NCBI GenBank assembly: GCA_009833045.1
Contig: WUUP01000011.1
Location: forward strand, 62,001-126,000
Reading direction: 5' to 3'
Length of the DNA: 64,000 nt
Origin: Saprospirales bacterium GYS_P2D
Lineage (GTDB): Bacteria; Bacteroidota; Bacteroidia; Chitinophagales; Saprospiraceae
A program made the translations under genes and the position numbers. Under the pieces are notes generated by a model. That model was not told where the DNA came from, did not search any database, and worked only from the letters and a program-made list of their open reading frames with translations. Below are positions 43,630 through 53,900 of this stretch, piece by piece (the first letter of the stretch is position 1; each line of letters begins with the position of its first letter).

Positions 43630-45162
43630 ATGGACTTTAAAAATATAATATCACACTGTAAGGAATACGGATACATCTATCAGTCGAGCGAAATCTATGA
43701 TGGTTTGGCGGCGGTATATGATTATGGACCTTATGGTGTCGAGCTCAAAAATAATATCAAGCAGTACTGGTGGAAGTCGATGGTGCAGATGCACGAAAAC
43801 ATCGTAGGTATTGACGCCGCTATATTCATGCATCCTAAGACATGGAAGGCATCGGGACACGTAGATGCATTCAATGATCCACTCGTGGATAATAAGGATA
43901 GTAAAAAGCGCTACCGAGCTGATCAGCTCGTAGAGGGGTACTGTGAGAAGATCGAGAATAAGATCAAGAAAGATGTGGTCAAGGCGCAGAAGAGATTTGG
44001 TGACAGCTTTGATGAGGCGCAGTTCAGATCGACTAATCAGCGTATCCTCGATCGTCAGGCAGAGATAGATCGTGTGATGGGCCTACTCGGCACACACATG
44101 AAGAATGAAGACATGGCAGGGCTCAAGCAGCTCATCGAGGACCTCGAAATAGCATGTCCGGAGAGTGGTAGCAGAAATTGGACCGATGTGCGTCAGTTCA
44201 ATCTAATGTTCAACACACAGCTGGGGAATATCGCTGGTGAAGAAGGAAAGCTATATCTGAGACCAGAGACAGCTCAGGGGATTTTTGTCAATTTTCTAAA
44301 TGTCCAAAAGACGACTCGTCAGAAGATTCCATTTGGTATAGCGCAAATCGGTAAGGCATTCCGAAATGAGATCGTAGCTCGTCAGTTCATCTTTAGAATG
44401 CGAGAATTTGAGCAGATGGAGATGCAGTTTTTCGTGAAGCCAGGAACTGAGATGGAGTGGTACAAGCACTGGAAAGAAACCAGACTACAGTGGCACAAGA
44501 ATCTGGGCGTACCAGCCGATAAGCTACGATATCATGATCATGACAATCTCGCACACTATGCAAATGCTGCTGTCGATATCGAGTTTGAGTTCCCATTTGG
44601 TTTCAGAGAGTTGGAGGGGATACACTCTCGTACGGACTTTGACCTCAGCAGCCATCAGGAGTTATCAGGTAAAAAGCTACAGTACTTTGATGTGGAGGAG
44701 AATAAAAACTATGTGCCATATGTAGTGGAAACCTCTATAGGCTGTGACCGTATGTTCTTAGCACAGGTGAGCTTAGCACTTCAGGAGGAGACGGTGCCAG
44801 ATGCTGATGGTAAGGAGTCGACTCGTACAGTGATGAAGCTACATCCTGCGGTAGCTCCCGTCAAATGTGCAGTCCTGCCACTCTTGAAAAATAAAGAAGA
44901 GCTCACTAATGTGGCGGAAGACATCACTCGTCAGCTCCGCAAGACGATGAATGTGCAGTATGACGAGAAGGATACTATCGGACGTCGCTATCGACGACAG
45001 GATGCGATCGGTACGCCATACTGTGTGACAGTAGACTTTGATACTTTAGAAGACAATGCCGTGACGATCCGAGATCGAGATACCTTGAGTCAGGAGAGAG
45101 TGAAAATCTCTGACCTGTCTAGGATCATCGGGGAGAAGGTATCGATGGATGATATCCTGTAG
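43630..45162 (+). CDS. glyS: Glycyl-tRNA synthetase, alpha2 (class II) type
   Basis: Charges tRNA-Gly. The single-chain GlyQS type is shown by the N-terminus MDFKNIISHCKEYGYIYQSS, motif 1 region IYDGLAAVYDYGPYGVELKN (near residue 22), and motif 2 with FRNEIVARQFIFRMREFEQM (near 242). Motif 3 is in ETSIGCDRMFLAQV (near 370). A C-terminal anticodon-binding domain ends at residue 510. The length is typical of bacterial alpha2 enzymes. The gene is the last of the prfC-proC-glyS run interrupted by the two S23-like elements. Confidence 0.96.
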   Translation: MDFKNIISHCKEYGYIYQSSEIYDGLAAVYDYGPYGVELKNNIKQYWWKSMVQMHENIVGIDAAIFMHPKTWKASGHVDAFNDPLVDNKDSKKRYRADQLVEGYCEKIENKIKKDVVKAQKRFGDSFDEAQFRSTNQRILDRQAEIDRVMGLLGTHMKNEDMAGLKQLIEDLEIACPESGSRNWTDVRQFNLMFNTQLGNIAGEEGKLYLRPETAQGIFVNFLNVQKTTRQKIPFGIAQIGKAFRNEIVARQFIFRMREFEQMEMQFFVKPGTEMEWYKHWKETRLQWHKNLGVPADKLRYHDHDNLAHYANAAVDIEFEFPFGFRELEGIHSRTDFDLSSHQELSGKKLQYFDVEENKNYVPYVVETSIGCDRMFLAQVSLALQEETVPDADGKESTRTVMKLHPAVAPVKCAVLPLLKNKEELTNVAEDITRQLRKTMNVQYDEKDTIGRRYRRQDAIGTPYCVTVDFDTLEDNAVTIRDRDTLSQERVKISDLSRIIGEKVSMDDIL

Positions 45163-45350
45163 TAATCGATCATTGGCTATTTTCTTTACACTTTTGTTCA
45201 ATCACCCTTTGAAGGTGACTGAATAGAGGTCATTTCTTTAGGCTCGATTGCTGATGTCCTGTGCATGGTCGCAGTAGGAAATTTCATTCAACTTAGACTA
45301 TATCTATTTCCAGTTCATAAGGAGTGCTGATATTTCTGTAAATTGATGAA

Positions 45351-47489
45351 ATGAACAGCACAACCAATATTGACAGAGCCCTTATGATAATCATTTTGTG
45401 CTGCTATTCTATCAATTATTTAGCTGGTCAGGACAATCTGCAGGAGGCATTAAGGATTGCACCACCGAACAGTATTGAGAAGGTAGATATTTTAAATGCA
45501 CTTGCCGAAATCAATACTTGGGTAGACAATGACCAGGCTCTGAGATATACCAATGAAGCACTGTCTATAAGTCAAGAGATTAAATATACTCTCGGAGAAG
45601 CTCATAGCAACTGCAACATCTGTCAAATCAAACAAGCACAAGGCAACTATGATTCTTCCACTGTGAATGCAAGAATTAGCCTTTCTATGTATCAATCCGC
45701 TAATGATAAAGAAGGAGAAACCGACGCTCTTACATGTCTGGGGATGGCCCATTACAGAATCGGTAATATAGATAGTGCCCAGATCTACTACGATCGAGCG
45801 TATGTCATAGGCAGAGAGGTGAAATATGTCAAAGGCTTAGCGATGGCTTCAAAAGGTCAAGGAGATATCCATGAAAGAAGTAGTGAGTATGACCTTGCTA
45901 TGGAGAAATACCAAGAGAGTTATGACTTTAGCTTAGCGATTGGATATGATGAAGGTGTAGTGAGAGGTCTAAATGATATCGGAATCATATCAGAATATAC
46001 TGGCAAAATAGATCAAGCTTTAGAAAAGTATTTGGAAGGTCTACAATATGCAGAGAATAAGAAAATTCCATATCTATCGGGTGTGTCGGCAAGTAATATT
46101 GGGACTCTATACTTTATCCAGAAGAAGTATGACAAAGCAATAGAATATGCACAGATAGCTTTGAAGTACTATCAAGAGATTGGAAATTATCGAGGAGTAG
46201 GTTTTGTCCATCAGGATATGGGGCAAATTCTCAAAGCTCAAAATAGACTCGACGAAGCCTTGATTCAATATCGAAATGCAGAGGAAATCAGGCTTGATCA
46301 GAATGATAAAAGGGGTCTTTCATTTACCTATTTCGGGATGGCGTGGACTTACAAAAGAATGGGCGATATGGCTCGTGCGAGAGAATATATGGAAAAGAGT
46401 CTTCAGCTGAGAGAGGAATTAGGATTTGAAAAAATGGTTATGGCATGTATCAGAGCACTGGCTCAATTTAACATGGCAGAAAAGAGATATAATGAAGCCT
46501 ATCCTTACTTAAAAAGATCCTATGATTGGGCTATGAACGCTAATAGCGCCGAATCATTGTACGAGTCTTCTCAAGCAATGGTAGATTACTATGAGGCTAT
46601 AGGTGATTTCAAAGGAGCGTATCAATATCAAAAGATTCTCCTGGCTGCTAAAGACAGCTTATTCAATGTCAGCCAAAATGAGAGTTTTGCAGAAATGCAA
46701 ACTCTATATGAGACCGAGAAAAAAGAAAGAGAGATTCTCCAATTAGAAAAAGATAATACCAAAGTTACCACCCAAAGAAACTACCTCATGGGCGGATCTC
46801 TGACATTGGGTTTATTAGGTCTTTTTGGATTCCAGTGGTATAAAGTACGAAAAGAGAGAAATGATAAAAAGGAGTTTGCGGAAGCACTGCTTCTTACACA
46901 AGAAGAAGAAAGAAAACGATTGGCACGTGACCTGCACGACGGTATCGGACAATCACTTCTGTTAGTCAAAAAGCAATTGGAGAAGAATACTGCAGTGACT
47001 CTCGAAAATCAGAATCTCATATCTGACACGATAGAAGAAGTCAGAAGCATATCACAAGCTCTCCATCCCTATCAGATCGAAAAATTTGGAATCACTGCGG
47101 CCATTGAAGATATCATGTCCAAGGTTGAGAAATCAACAGATTTATTTGTCACCAGTGAGATAGATGATATCAATGATCTATTATCTGATAAGGCAGAAAT
47201 CAACGTCTATCGCATCATACAAGAGGCTATGAGCAATATAGTAAAGCATGCCCAGGCAACGGCAGCTAAGGTCGAATTGAAGAATACTGTCCGGAATATT
47301 CAAATATCAATTCAGGATAATGGGAAGGGATTTAATCATGAGATTGCCATGGCTCAATCAAAAAGCCTGGGTCTCAAAACGATGTATGAAAGGGTTAATA
47401 CTTTAGGAGGTAGTATTCGATATTCTGATAATGATGGAGTGGGCACTCGTCTGAATATCGTGATACCTCATAGGAGCAAAGGGATGTAG
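45351..47489 (+). CDS. TPR-sensor histidine kinase (HisKA_3/NarL type), copy 1
   Basis: A 712-residue membrane-linked kinase. An N-terminal hydrophobic signal or anchor (about residues 11-27) leads to periplasmic TPR repeats (about 50-420). A coiled segment and one TM helix follow (GGSLTLGLLGLFGFQWY, about 481-497). The dimerisation domain with the phospho-acceptor His529 (RLARDLHDGIGQSL) and a HATPase domain (N-box QEAMSNIVKHA, G1 DNGKGF) complete it. It is the first of two tandem paralogues. From the TM helix on the two differ at only about 34 of 230 residues, while the TPR parts are far less alike. The cognate regulator is probably the REC-LuxR protein at 49.7 kb. Confidence 0.93.
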   Translation: MNSTTNIDRALMIIILCCYSINYLAGQDNLQEALRIAPPNSIEKVDILNALAEINTWVDNDQALRYTNEALSISQEIKYTLGEAHSNCNICQIKQAQGNYDSSTVNARISLSMYQSANDKEGETDALTCLGMAHYRIGNIDSAQIYYDRAYVIGREVKYVKGLAMASKGQGDIHERSSEYDLAMEKYQESYDFSLAIGYDEGVVRGLNDIGIISEYTGKIDQALEKYLEGLQYAENKKIPYLSGVSASNIGTLYFIQKKYDKAIEYAQIALKYYQEIGNYRGVGFVHQDMGQILKAQNRLDEALIQYRNAEEIRLDQNDKRGLSFTYFGMAWTYKRMGDMARAREYMEKSLQLREELGFEKMVMACIRALAQFNMAEKRYNEAYPYLKRSYDWAMNANSAESLYESSQAMVDYYEAIGDFKGAYQYQKILLAAKDSLFNVSQNESFAEMQTLYETEKKEREILQLEKDNTKVTTQRNYLMGGSLTLGLLGLFGFQWYKVRKERNDKKEFAEALLLTQEEERKRLARDLHDGIGQSLLLVKKQLEKNTAVTLENQNLISDTIEEVRSISQALHPYQIEKFGITAAIEDIMSKVEKSTDLFVTSEIDDINDLLSDKAEINVYRIIQEAMSNIVKHAQATAAKVELKNTVRNIQISIQDNGKGFNHEIAMAQSKSLGLKTMYERVNTLGGSIRYSDNDGVGTRLNIVIPHRSKGM

Positions 47490-47518
47490 TAGAATGATAG
47501 TTGGAGTAAATCAGTGTA

Positions 47519-49681
47519 ATGAATAAGAGCTTAATCAAGAATCGCCTTATGCAAATGCCCTTCTACAAGATATTACTATTTTGCCTCATAGCATCATCCC
47601 ATTCTTTTGCCAATATCGATAGTCTTACCAATTTACTGAGTGTGTATCGGAATGATACAAGCCGAGTCAGAGTCTTGAATACATTAGCTGATAAAATTCA
47701 AAGTTCCGACGGAGAGCAAGCTCTGGCCTATGCTATAGAAGCAAGAGAATTAGCACAATCACTAGATGATCAACGAGGAGAAGGTGAAAGCTTTTATCAG
47801 TTGGCATATATTTATCATAGTTTAGGAAAGTATGAACTATCTCTGGAAGCTGCGCAAAATGCAGTTAATATAGCTCATTCATTAGGGGCTGTTAAGAAAG
47901 AAGCCTCATCTTATTACATATTGGGAGCGATAAGGGTGCACAATGGTGACAATACGGAGGGAATGCAAGCGTACAAAAGATGTTATGAATTAAGCGATAG
48001 TATCAATTATCAAAGAGGCATACGTAATGCGGCTAAAGGAATGGGTGATGTAACCTTCTTGCAGGCAAGACATGTGGAGGCCGAACAACATTTCAACACT
48101 CAACTTAGGATCAGCATGGAAACATATGATCAAAGAGGAATAAGTATATCTTATCTGGATCTAGCAAGGGTGATGAAAGCTAAAGGAAATTTTGCAGCGG
48201 CAGTTGAATATTACCTAAAAGGAATAAAAATCGCCAAGTCCATAAATGATATTAGATTGCAAGCAATCATTGTTCATAATCTGGGTATAATTTATTTTAA
48301 TATGGGCGATTATAGAAATGCCCTTCATTACCATGAGCAATGCATTTCCTTGTCCGATTCAATCTCATATTCTGCTGGATTGGCAGGAGGGTATCAAGAA
48401 GTTGGAAGAATAAAATATAAACAGGAGGAGTATGATGAGGCCATATCCTTGTTTGAAACATCCTTAAAAATAAGACAAACCGCAAATGATGTCAGAGGCG
48501 AATCCTACAGCTATGAAAACCTAGCTAAAGCATATGCCAAAAAGAAAGACTTTGAGACTGCCATGGATTACCACCAAAAAAGCCTCTCCATACGTGAAGA
48601 ATTAAGATATCTGGGTGATATGGCCCGATCCAATCTTGAAATTGGCAAGCTAATGATGGAAGCTAACAGAAATAACACTGCTTTACCTTTACTGATTAAT
48701 GCTTTAACCCTAATGGAAGAGGTTGAAGATTTGGAATTGTTATCACAAATTCAACTATCTCTTTCGCAGTGCTATGAAACCTCAAAGGACTATAAGGACG
48801 CTCTGAAAGCGAAAAACGACTACATTCAATTAAGAGACAGTATAATGAGTCGAGAGAGTCGACAACAAGTATCGGAACTAAGATTGTTATATGAAACTGA
48901 AATCAAAGAGAAAATACTTTTAGCTCAAGAGATCTCAATTCTACAATTAGAAAAAGATCACACTAAAATCACATCCCAAAGAAACTACCTCATGGGAGGA
49001 TCTCTGACATTAGGTTTGTTAGGACTTTTTGGCTTTCAATGGTATAAAGTGCGCAAAGAAAGAAACGACAAAAAAGAGTTTGCTGAAGCACTGCTTATTA
49101 CACAGGAAGAAGAAAGAAAACGACTGGCAAGAGACCTTCACGATGGTATCGGACAGTCACTCCTGTTAGTCAAAAAGCAATTGGAGAAGAATACTGCAAT
49201 TACCCTTGATAATCAGAATCTTATCACTGATACGATAGAAGAAGTCAGAAGCATATCGCAAGATCTCCACCCTTATCAAATCGAAAAATTTGGAATCACT
49301 GCCGCTATAGAGGAAATCCTATTCAAAGTTGAAAAATCAACCGGTCTATTCATCACCAGTGAGATAGAAGATATCAATAATCTATTATCCGATACAGCAG
49401 AAATCAACATCTATCGCATCATACAAGAGGCCATGAGCAATATTGTAAAGCATGCTAAGGCAACTGCAGCTAAGGTCGAATTAAAAAATACTACCAAGAA
49501 TATTCAAATATCAATTCAAGATAATGGGGAAGGCTTTAATCATGATATGGTAATAGCTCAATCAAAAAGCTTGGGTCTCAAAACTATGTACGAGAGGATA
49601 AGTACGATAGGGGGGAAATTGAGATTTTCTAATAATCAGGGTGGAGGCACACATGTCAACATCATAATTCCTATCAATTAG
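47519..49681 (+). CDS. TPR-sensor histidine kinase (HisKA_3/NarL type), copy 2
   Basis: A 720-residue paralogue 29 nt after copy 1. It has a cleaner signal (FYKILLFCLIASSHSFA, near residues 15-31), a TPR region to about 440, a TM helix near 493-509, phospho-acceptor His541 and an intact HATPase domain (DNGEGF). The kinase half is about 85% identical to copy 1 by eye. The TPR half keeps the layout but not the sequence. It ends 7 nt before the response-regulator gene, so this copy and the regulator are almost certainly co-transcribed. Confidence 0.93.
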   Translation: MNKSLIKNRLMQMPFYKILLFCLIASSHSFANIDSLTNLLSVYRNDTSRVRVLNTLADKIQSSDGEQALAYAIEARELAQSLDDQRGEGESFYQLAYIYHSLGKYELSLEAAQNAVNIAHSLGAVKKEASSYYILGAIRVHNGDNTEGMQAYKRCYELSDSINYQRGIRNAAKGMGDVTFLQARHVEAEQHFNTQLRISMETYDQRGISISYLDLARVMKAKGNFAAAVEYYLKGIKIAKSINDIRLQAIIVHNLGIIYFNMGDYRNALHYHEQCISLSDSISYSAGLAGGYQEVGRIKYKQEEYDEAISLFETSLKIRQTANDVRGESYSYENLAKAYAKKKDFETAMDYHQKSLSIREELRYLGDMARSNLEIGKLMMEANRNNTALPLLINALTLMEEVEDLELLSQIQLSLSQCYETSKDYKDALKAKNDYIQLRDSIMSRESRQQVSELRLLYETEIKEKILLAQEISILQLEKDHTKITSQRNYLMGGSLTLGLLGLFGFQWYKVRKERNDKKEFAEALLITQEEERKRLARDLHDGIGQSLLLVKKQLEKNTAITLDNQNLITDTIEEVRSISQDLHPYQIEKFGITAAIEEILFKVEKSTGLFITSEIEDINNLLSDTAEINIYRIIQEAMSNIVKHAKATAAKVELKNTTKNIQISIQDNGEGFNHDMVIAQSKSLGLKTMYERISTIGGKLRFSNNQGGGTHVNIIIPIN

Positions 49682-49688
49682 TGTAGCT

Positions 49689-50321
49689 ATGATTACAGTA
49701 CTCAATGCCGACGATCACCCTATACTCAAAAAAGGTATCAGTGATCTAATCAGATCCACATCCGATATGCAGTGGATAGGATCGGCATCAGACGGCCAAG
49801 AAGCATTGACAAAGATCAGAGATATGCAACCTGATATTGCTTTACTTGACATAGAAATGCCACATCTAAGTGGCTTACAGGTAGCAGAGAAGCTAATGAG
49901 TGAAGGCATTCATACCAGATTCATACTTTTCACACTTTTTAAGGATGAATCATTTTTTCAAAATGCTATGAAAGTTGGTGTGATGGGATATTTATTAAAA
50001 GAGAGTTCTGAGGCCGAAATCATAACATGTATCAAGTCGGTAGCTGCTGGCAGAGCATATGTCAATCCATCGTTGACGCACATGTTGATACAAAACTCCA
50101 ATCAAGGACCCCAAGAATTGGATAATCTGACCAAACATGAAAGGAATATTCTCAAGTTGATAGCTCGTAATAAAACAACTGTAGAAATAGCAGATATGCT
50201 TTTCATCAGCCCAAAGACTGTATCTAATCATCGGACTGCCATCAGTAAGAAACTCAATCTCGATGGCAAACAGAATGCTCTAATGAAATGGGCCATGAAT
50301 AATGCGCAGTGGTTGAAGTGA
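49689..50321 (+). CDS. LuxR/NarL-family response regulator
   Basis: A 210-residue REC-HTH protein. The receiver domain has DDHP (acidic pair near residue 7), the phospho-acceptor Asp in ALLDIEMPHLSG (near 57), the Thr in ILFTLF and the Lys in YLLKESS (near 107). The C-terminal LuxR HTH has LTKHERNILKLIARNKTTVE and MLFISPKTVSNHRTAISKKL (about 149-190). It follows the second kinase by 7 nt. It is expected to receive phosphate from one or both kinases and to regulate nearby targets, possibly the orphan HTH gene and the large secreted protein downstream. Confidence 0.94.
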   Translation: MITVLNADDHPILKKGISDLIRSTSDMQWIGSASDGQEALTKIRDMQPDIALLDIEMPHLSGLQVAEKLMSEGIHTRFILFTLFKDESFFQNAMKVGVMGYLLKESSEAEIITCIKSVAAGRAYVNPSLTHMLIQNSNQGPQELDNLTKHERNILKLIARNKTTVEIADMLFISPKTVSNHRTAISKKLNLDGKQNALMKWAMNNAQWLK

Positions 50322-50360
50322 TCTGATCCTTCTCCTTTTTTTCAACTCTGAATTATGATT

Positions 50361-50378
50361 ATAGGGTCTGGACCCTAT
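50361..50378 (+). promoter_or_regulatory. Palindrome upstream of the orphan LuxR gene
   Basis: atagggtc-tg-gaccctat is a perfect 8-bp inverted repeat with a 2-bp centre. A related sequence, gggtatctgggcctat, follows at 50386-50401. Both lie between the response-regulator stop and the orphan HTH start, where a LuxR-type dimer could bind. Confidence 0.5.
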
Positions 50379-50453
50379 GCAAATTGGGTATCTGGGCCTA
50401 TTTCAGTAGGCACCGCTCTGCTATACTTTTATACCATATCAAATCAAGAAGTC

Positions 50454-50657
50454 ATGGATATCACCAGAAGAGAACAAGAAGTGCTACAATTGATTGCTTT
50501 CGAAAATACTACTCAAGAAATAGCGAGTAAACTATTCATCAGTCCTCATACAGCGATCACTCATCGCAAAAATCTCATGTATAAGTTAGAAGTCCGTAAT
50601 ACGGCAGGACTGGTCAGAAGAGCTTTTGAGATAGGACTATTAACTATTGTGAATTGA
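50454..50657 (+). CDS. Orphan LuxR-type HTH protein
   Basis: A 67-residue stand-alone LuxR DNA-binding domain, MDITRREQEVLQLIAFENTT followed by LFISPHTAITHRKNLMYKLE, with no receiver domain. The frame is open back to ATG 50355, but those 33 residues include the palindrome at 50361-50378 and do not resemble a domain, so I prefer ATG 50454. Single-domain LuxR proteins can act as constitutive regulators or as competitors of a full-length regulator. It lies between the two-component genes and the secreted protein, which suggests a relay or modulator role. Confidence 0.75.
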   Translation: MDITRREQEVLQLIAFENTTQEIASKLFISPHTAITHRKNLMYKLEVRNTAGLVRRAFEIGLLTIVN

Positions 50658-50688
50658 AAAACCACTTTTATTTAGAAAGTGGAAATCT

Positions 50689-50874
50689 ATGAAGTCTACA
50701 GCCTCAAATGAGTTAGATTATTATGATCTATCCAATAAAATCAAGGATGAGATTTACCAAATAGTAGAACAACTGAAGCTCAGTAATGCCCAAGCAGAAA
50801 TGAATAAAGTAGACTTGGAAAATCTCAGAATGTCTATTACAGAGCTAAAGATTGATCTCGAGGCATTTATTTGA
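50689..50874 (+). CDS. Small coiled-coil protein, unknown
   Basis: A 61-residue protein, polar and almost fully helical by composition, with heptad-like Leu/Ile spacing (DLSNKIKDEIYQIVEQLKLS, then VDLENLRMSITELKIDLEAF). No signal, Cys or recognised domain. It starts 31 nt after the orphan HTH gene, beyond a ccacttt/aaagtgg hairpin (50661-50683), and ends 61 nt before the secreted-protein start. The spacing fits a real gene in a shared transcript. A role as an oligomerisation partner or anti-regulator is only a guess. Confidence 0.55.
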   Translation: MKSTASNELDYYDLSNKIKDEIYQIVEQLKLSNAQAEMNKVDLENLRMSITELKIDLEAFI

Positions 50875-50935
50875 CCAGTAGATCGTCGAGATATATTGAT
50901 AAATGAATAACTACTTTTTACCATCAACACCCACT

Positions 50936-53900
50936 ATGAAATCTATACTACCCTTTTTACTATTACTGACATTGATATTTGCTTCAGAGATATACCAGCC
51001 TAGTATCTACGCTCAGGTAATCAATGATCAGATCAACGTACATACGACTACAAGATCATTTAAAAGAAATGAATACTGGTCGAATAGCAATGATGGCACT
51101 ATGGAACCAAGATGGCTGCTTAATTGGCAAAACGGATCTCCATATACCATCACAGGAAATGAGAGATTTTATGATACAGAGGCATATTGCTTTTGGAGTA
51201 CACATTATGATACTGCCTATCATAACTTTACTATGTCTACGGCTCAGAATTTGCCATTTGATGCTTTGCAGAATGTCATATATATGGCCTGGGAAGATGA
51301 TGATGCAGGAACTTTATATAATGGGCAAAATACAGCAGACAGAACCGCCCCCTGCTACCCTTTAAATCATGAGGATGAAATTAATTCGAATCGATTGGGC
51401 ACCTATTCATTTCCTATCCGTGAGGAAGGTGATCTGCCGGGCATCTGGCGTATAAGGAAACCTAATCAAGCTCTTTTGTCTCATCCTCCGACTACATTGG
51501 TCATTCCGACTTCGATTACATTTAACACTATATGGCGCTATCATTATGGATATGATGTTTTTAATCCTCTTGATTTTGGAGAATTATCTAATGGTATGAA
51601 GACGCATGTTAATCGCACTCAGAGCGTTCCTGATGCGGTATCATCCATCAATTATAATCATTCCAATGCATGGTTTGGATCCGGAGCACAACCATCTACG
51701 GACGTGACCTATAAGTTTGTAGTAACTGGATCGATGAAACGAGTGACGATCTCAACCGATGATAATTTGACCGATTTTGATACTTATTTACATTTATTTT
51801 GGTGGCCAGGATCAGGGTCCATTAGAAAGATAGCAAGCAACGATGATATCAGTACTTCTCCTATTAATCGCAAATCCTCCATCACCAAAGATCTGTGTCC
51901 AGGGACCTATTATGTTATTGTCGAAGGATACCTTAACACTACAGGTACATTCAAACTGTCAGTAACATCCAATAATTCTCCATCGGAGGCATTAGCAGCA
52001 GGAGAGATTACCAGCCTCAACGCTCAAGTCTGTGAAGGTCAAACCAACCCTACTTTGAATAATGAAACTGCCGCTTTTGTGATAAATGGAGATATCGGTG
52101 ATGCTTCTAATCCGGCAATCAGCTATATATGGCAAAAGAAAGTCGGCAATAATTCTTTTGAGAATCTTTTAGAAGAAAATTCTTCAAGTTTGAGCACCAC
52201 GGGTACCATGGGCACAGAAGATATTGTTTTTCGCAGACAGGCTATGTACTGTGGAGTTACATCAGGATGGGCGTATGATACGATTCATTATCTGGTTGGT
52301 AGTGCTGATGGAGGAGAGATTGCTTTATCTGATGGTAATACCATCCCTGAGGGATTTGATCCGGGATCATTTAGCTCTGTAGTCGATGCTACGACCGATC
52401 CAGCACCTGCTATGTATGAATGGTATAGCAGTATTAATAATGGAGCAAGCTTTATTAAAATCGAGGGTGCTACTGATGCTTCTTATGATTCCGGCAATTT
52501 AGATCAGACCACGATTTTTAAACGGAGAGCATCCAATGCTTGTGGTTCACAATATGATGATAGTAATGAAATTAAGGTAACCGTAATACCTGCTAATGGA
52601 GCAGTACGGGGGAAAGTAGTGGCTCCAGCACTACCAGGTCAGACAGAAGTGGGGATAGAAAATGTCGAAGTCTGTGCTATTCCTTTAGATACAGCCACGA
52701 TTGTTCATTTATATGGCAAGTGTGATACTACAGATATGAGTGGGTCTTATTTTATTCGAGATTTGTATTACGGTAGTAGTTCTGCACTATTTAAGATTAC
52801 AGCCCAATATGAAGATCATGATATCAGAATCAACAATATTCCTACCTCTGATAGCACGCAAGAGGTGATATTGTCCTCAAGTACGCCTCAAATAGCCAAT
52901 TTCGTAGACCATACCGTATATAGTATTTCAGGAAATGTATATCAAGAATTTACTCAAAATGCTACTACATCGACACATGGATTAAATGGAGTTGTGGTCA
53001 AAGTATATGCTCAGGGAGATCTGAATACTGTCATAGGAATGGATACCACAAAACATATTCCCGGTGGGAATAACTATGGAGATTATGGGATCATAGTGCC
53101 TACAGCAGGCAACTACACTATCATAGCAGAATATATTGATGATGATACAGGTGCTGCACATACGTTTGACCCTCCTATGCGCACAGTCAATGTAACTCAA
53201 AATGTTATGGACATCGATTTTAAGGATACAAGTACAGAGCATCTCGTGGGATATTTGGGGGCAAGCTGCAATCGACCATTAGGAGGAGCTGTACAGATTA
53301 GAGTATATCAAAATGCTGATATAGGTGGTTTCTCAGCCTTTTTTGATGTTCAAGAATCATTTAATCTCACCTTGCCAGCTAGAGAATACTTAGTTGAAGT
53401 AACAGAAGATCTGTATATAGATCTGAGTTCTGAATATGAATCCTCACGGGTCAAGGATCAATTGGGTAAGTTTAGTTATTCTACCGACATAAGTTTTGAT
53501 TCGGATTCTTCACTGTATATCTATTATCACCCTGCAGTTATAGTCGAATTAGAGGGGATTCCAGCGCTAACAAGTTGCGAAGCATATCCATTCAGTTTAT
53601 TAGAGCAAGGGAAAGAGTATCCTGATTTTAAAATAAAAGTATGGGAGGGACCTAAAGCCAACAATTGTCAACTTGATGAGGGAGAAGTAGTCATATCAAC
53701 GGATGGATTTCAAAAGACGATCCCAGTTTTGAACGGAAAAGTGGACTATCTATTGATCGGAGGACAACCGATTATACAAGCTCCACATACTGCGAGACTA
53801 ATGGTTCTGGCGAAAGATTTTAGATCAAATGATTCAGACAGTAAATATTTCGATTTCTTAGTACAGGGTGAGAAAGCCATTGGAGAGAAAAAGATTACTG

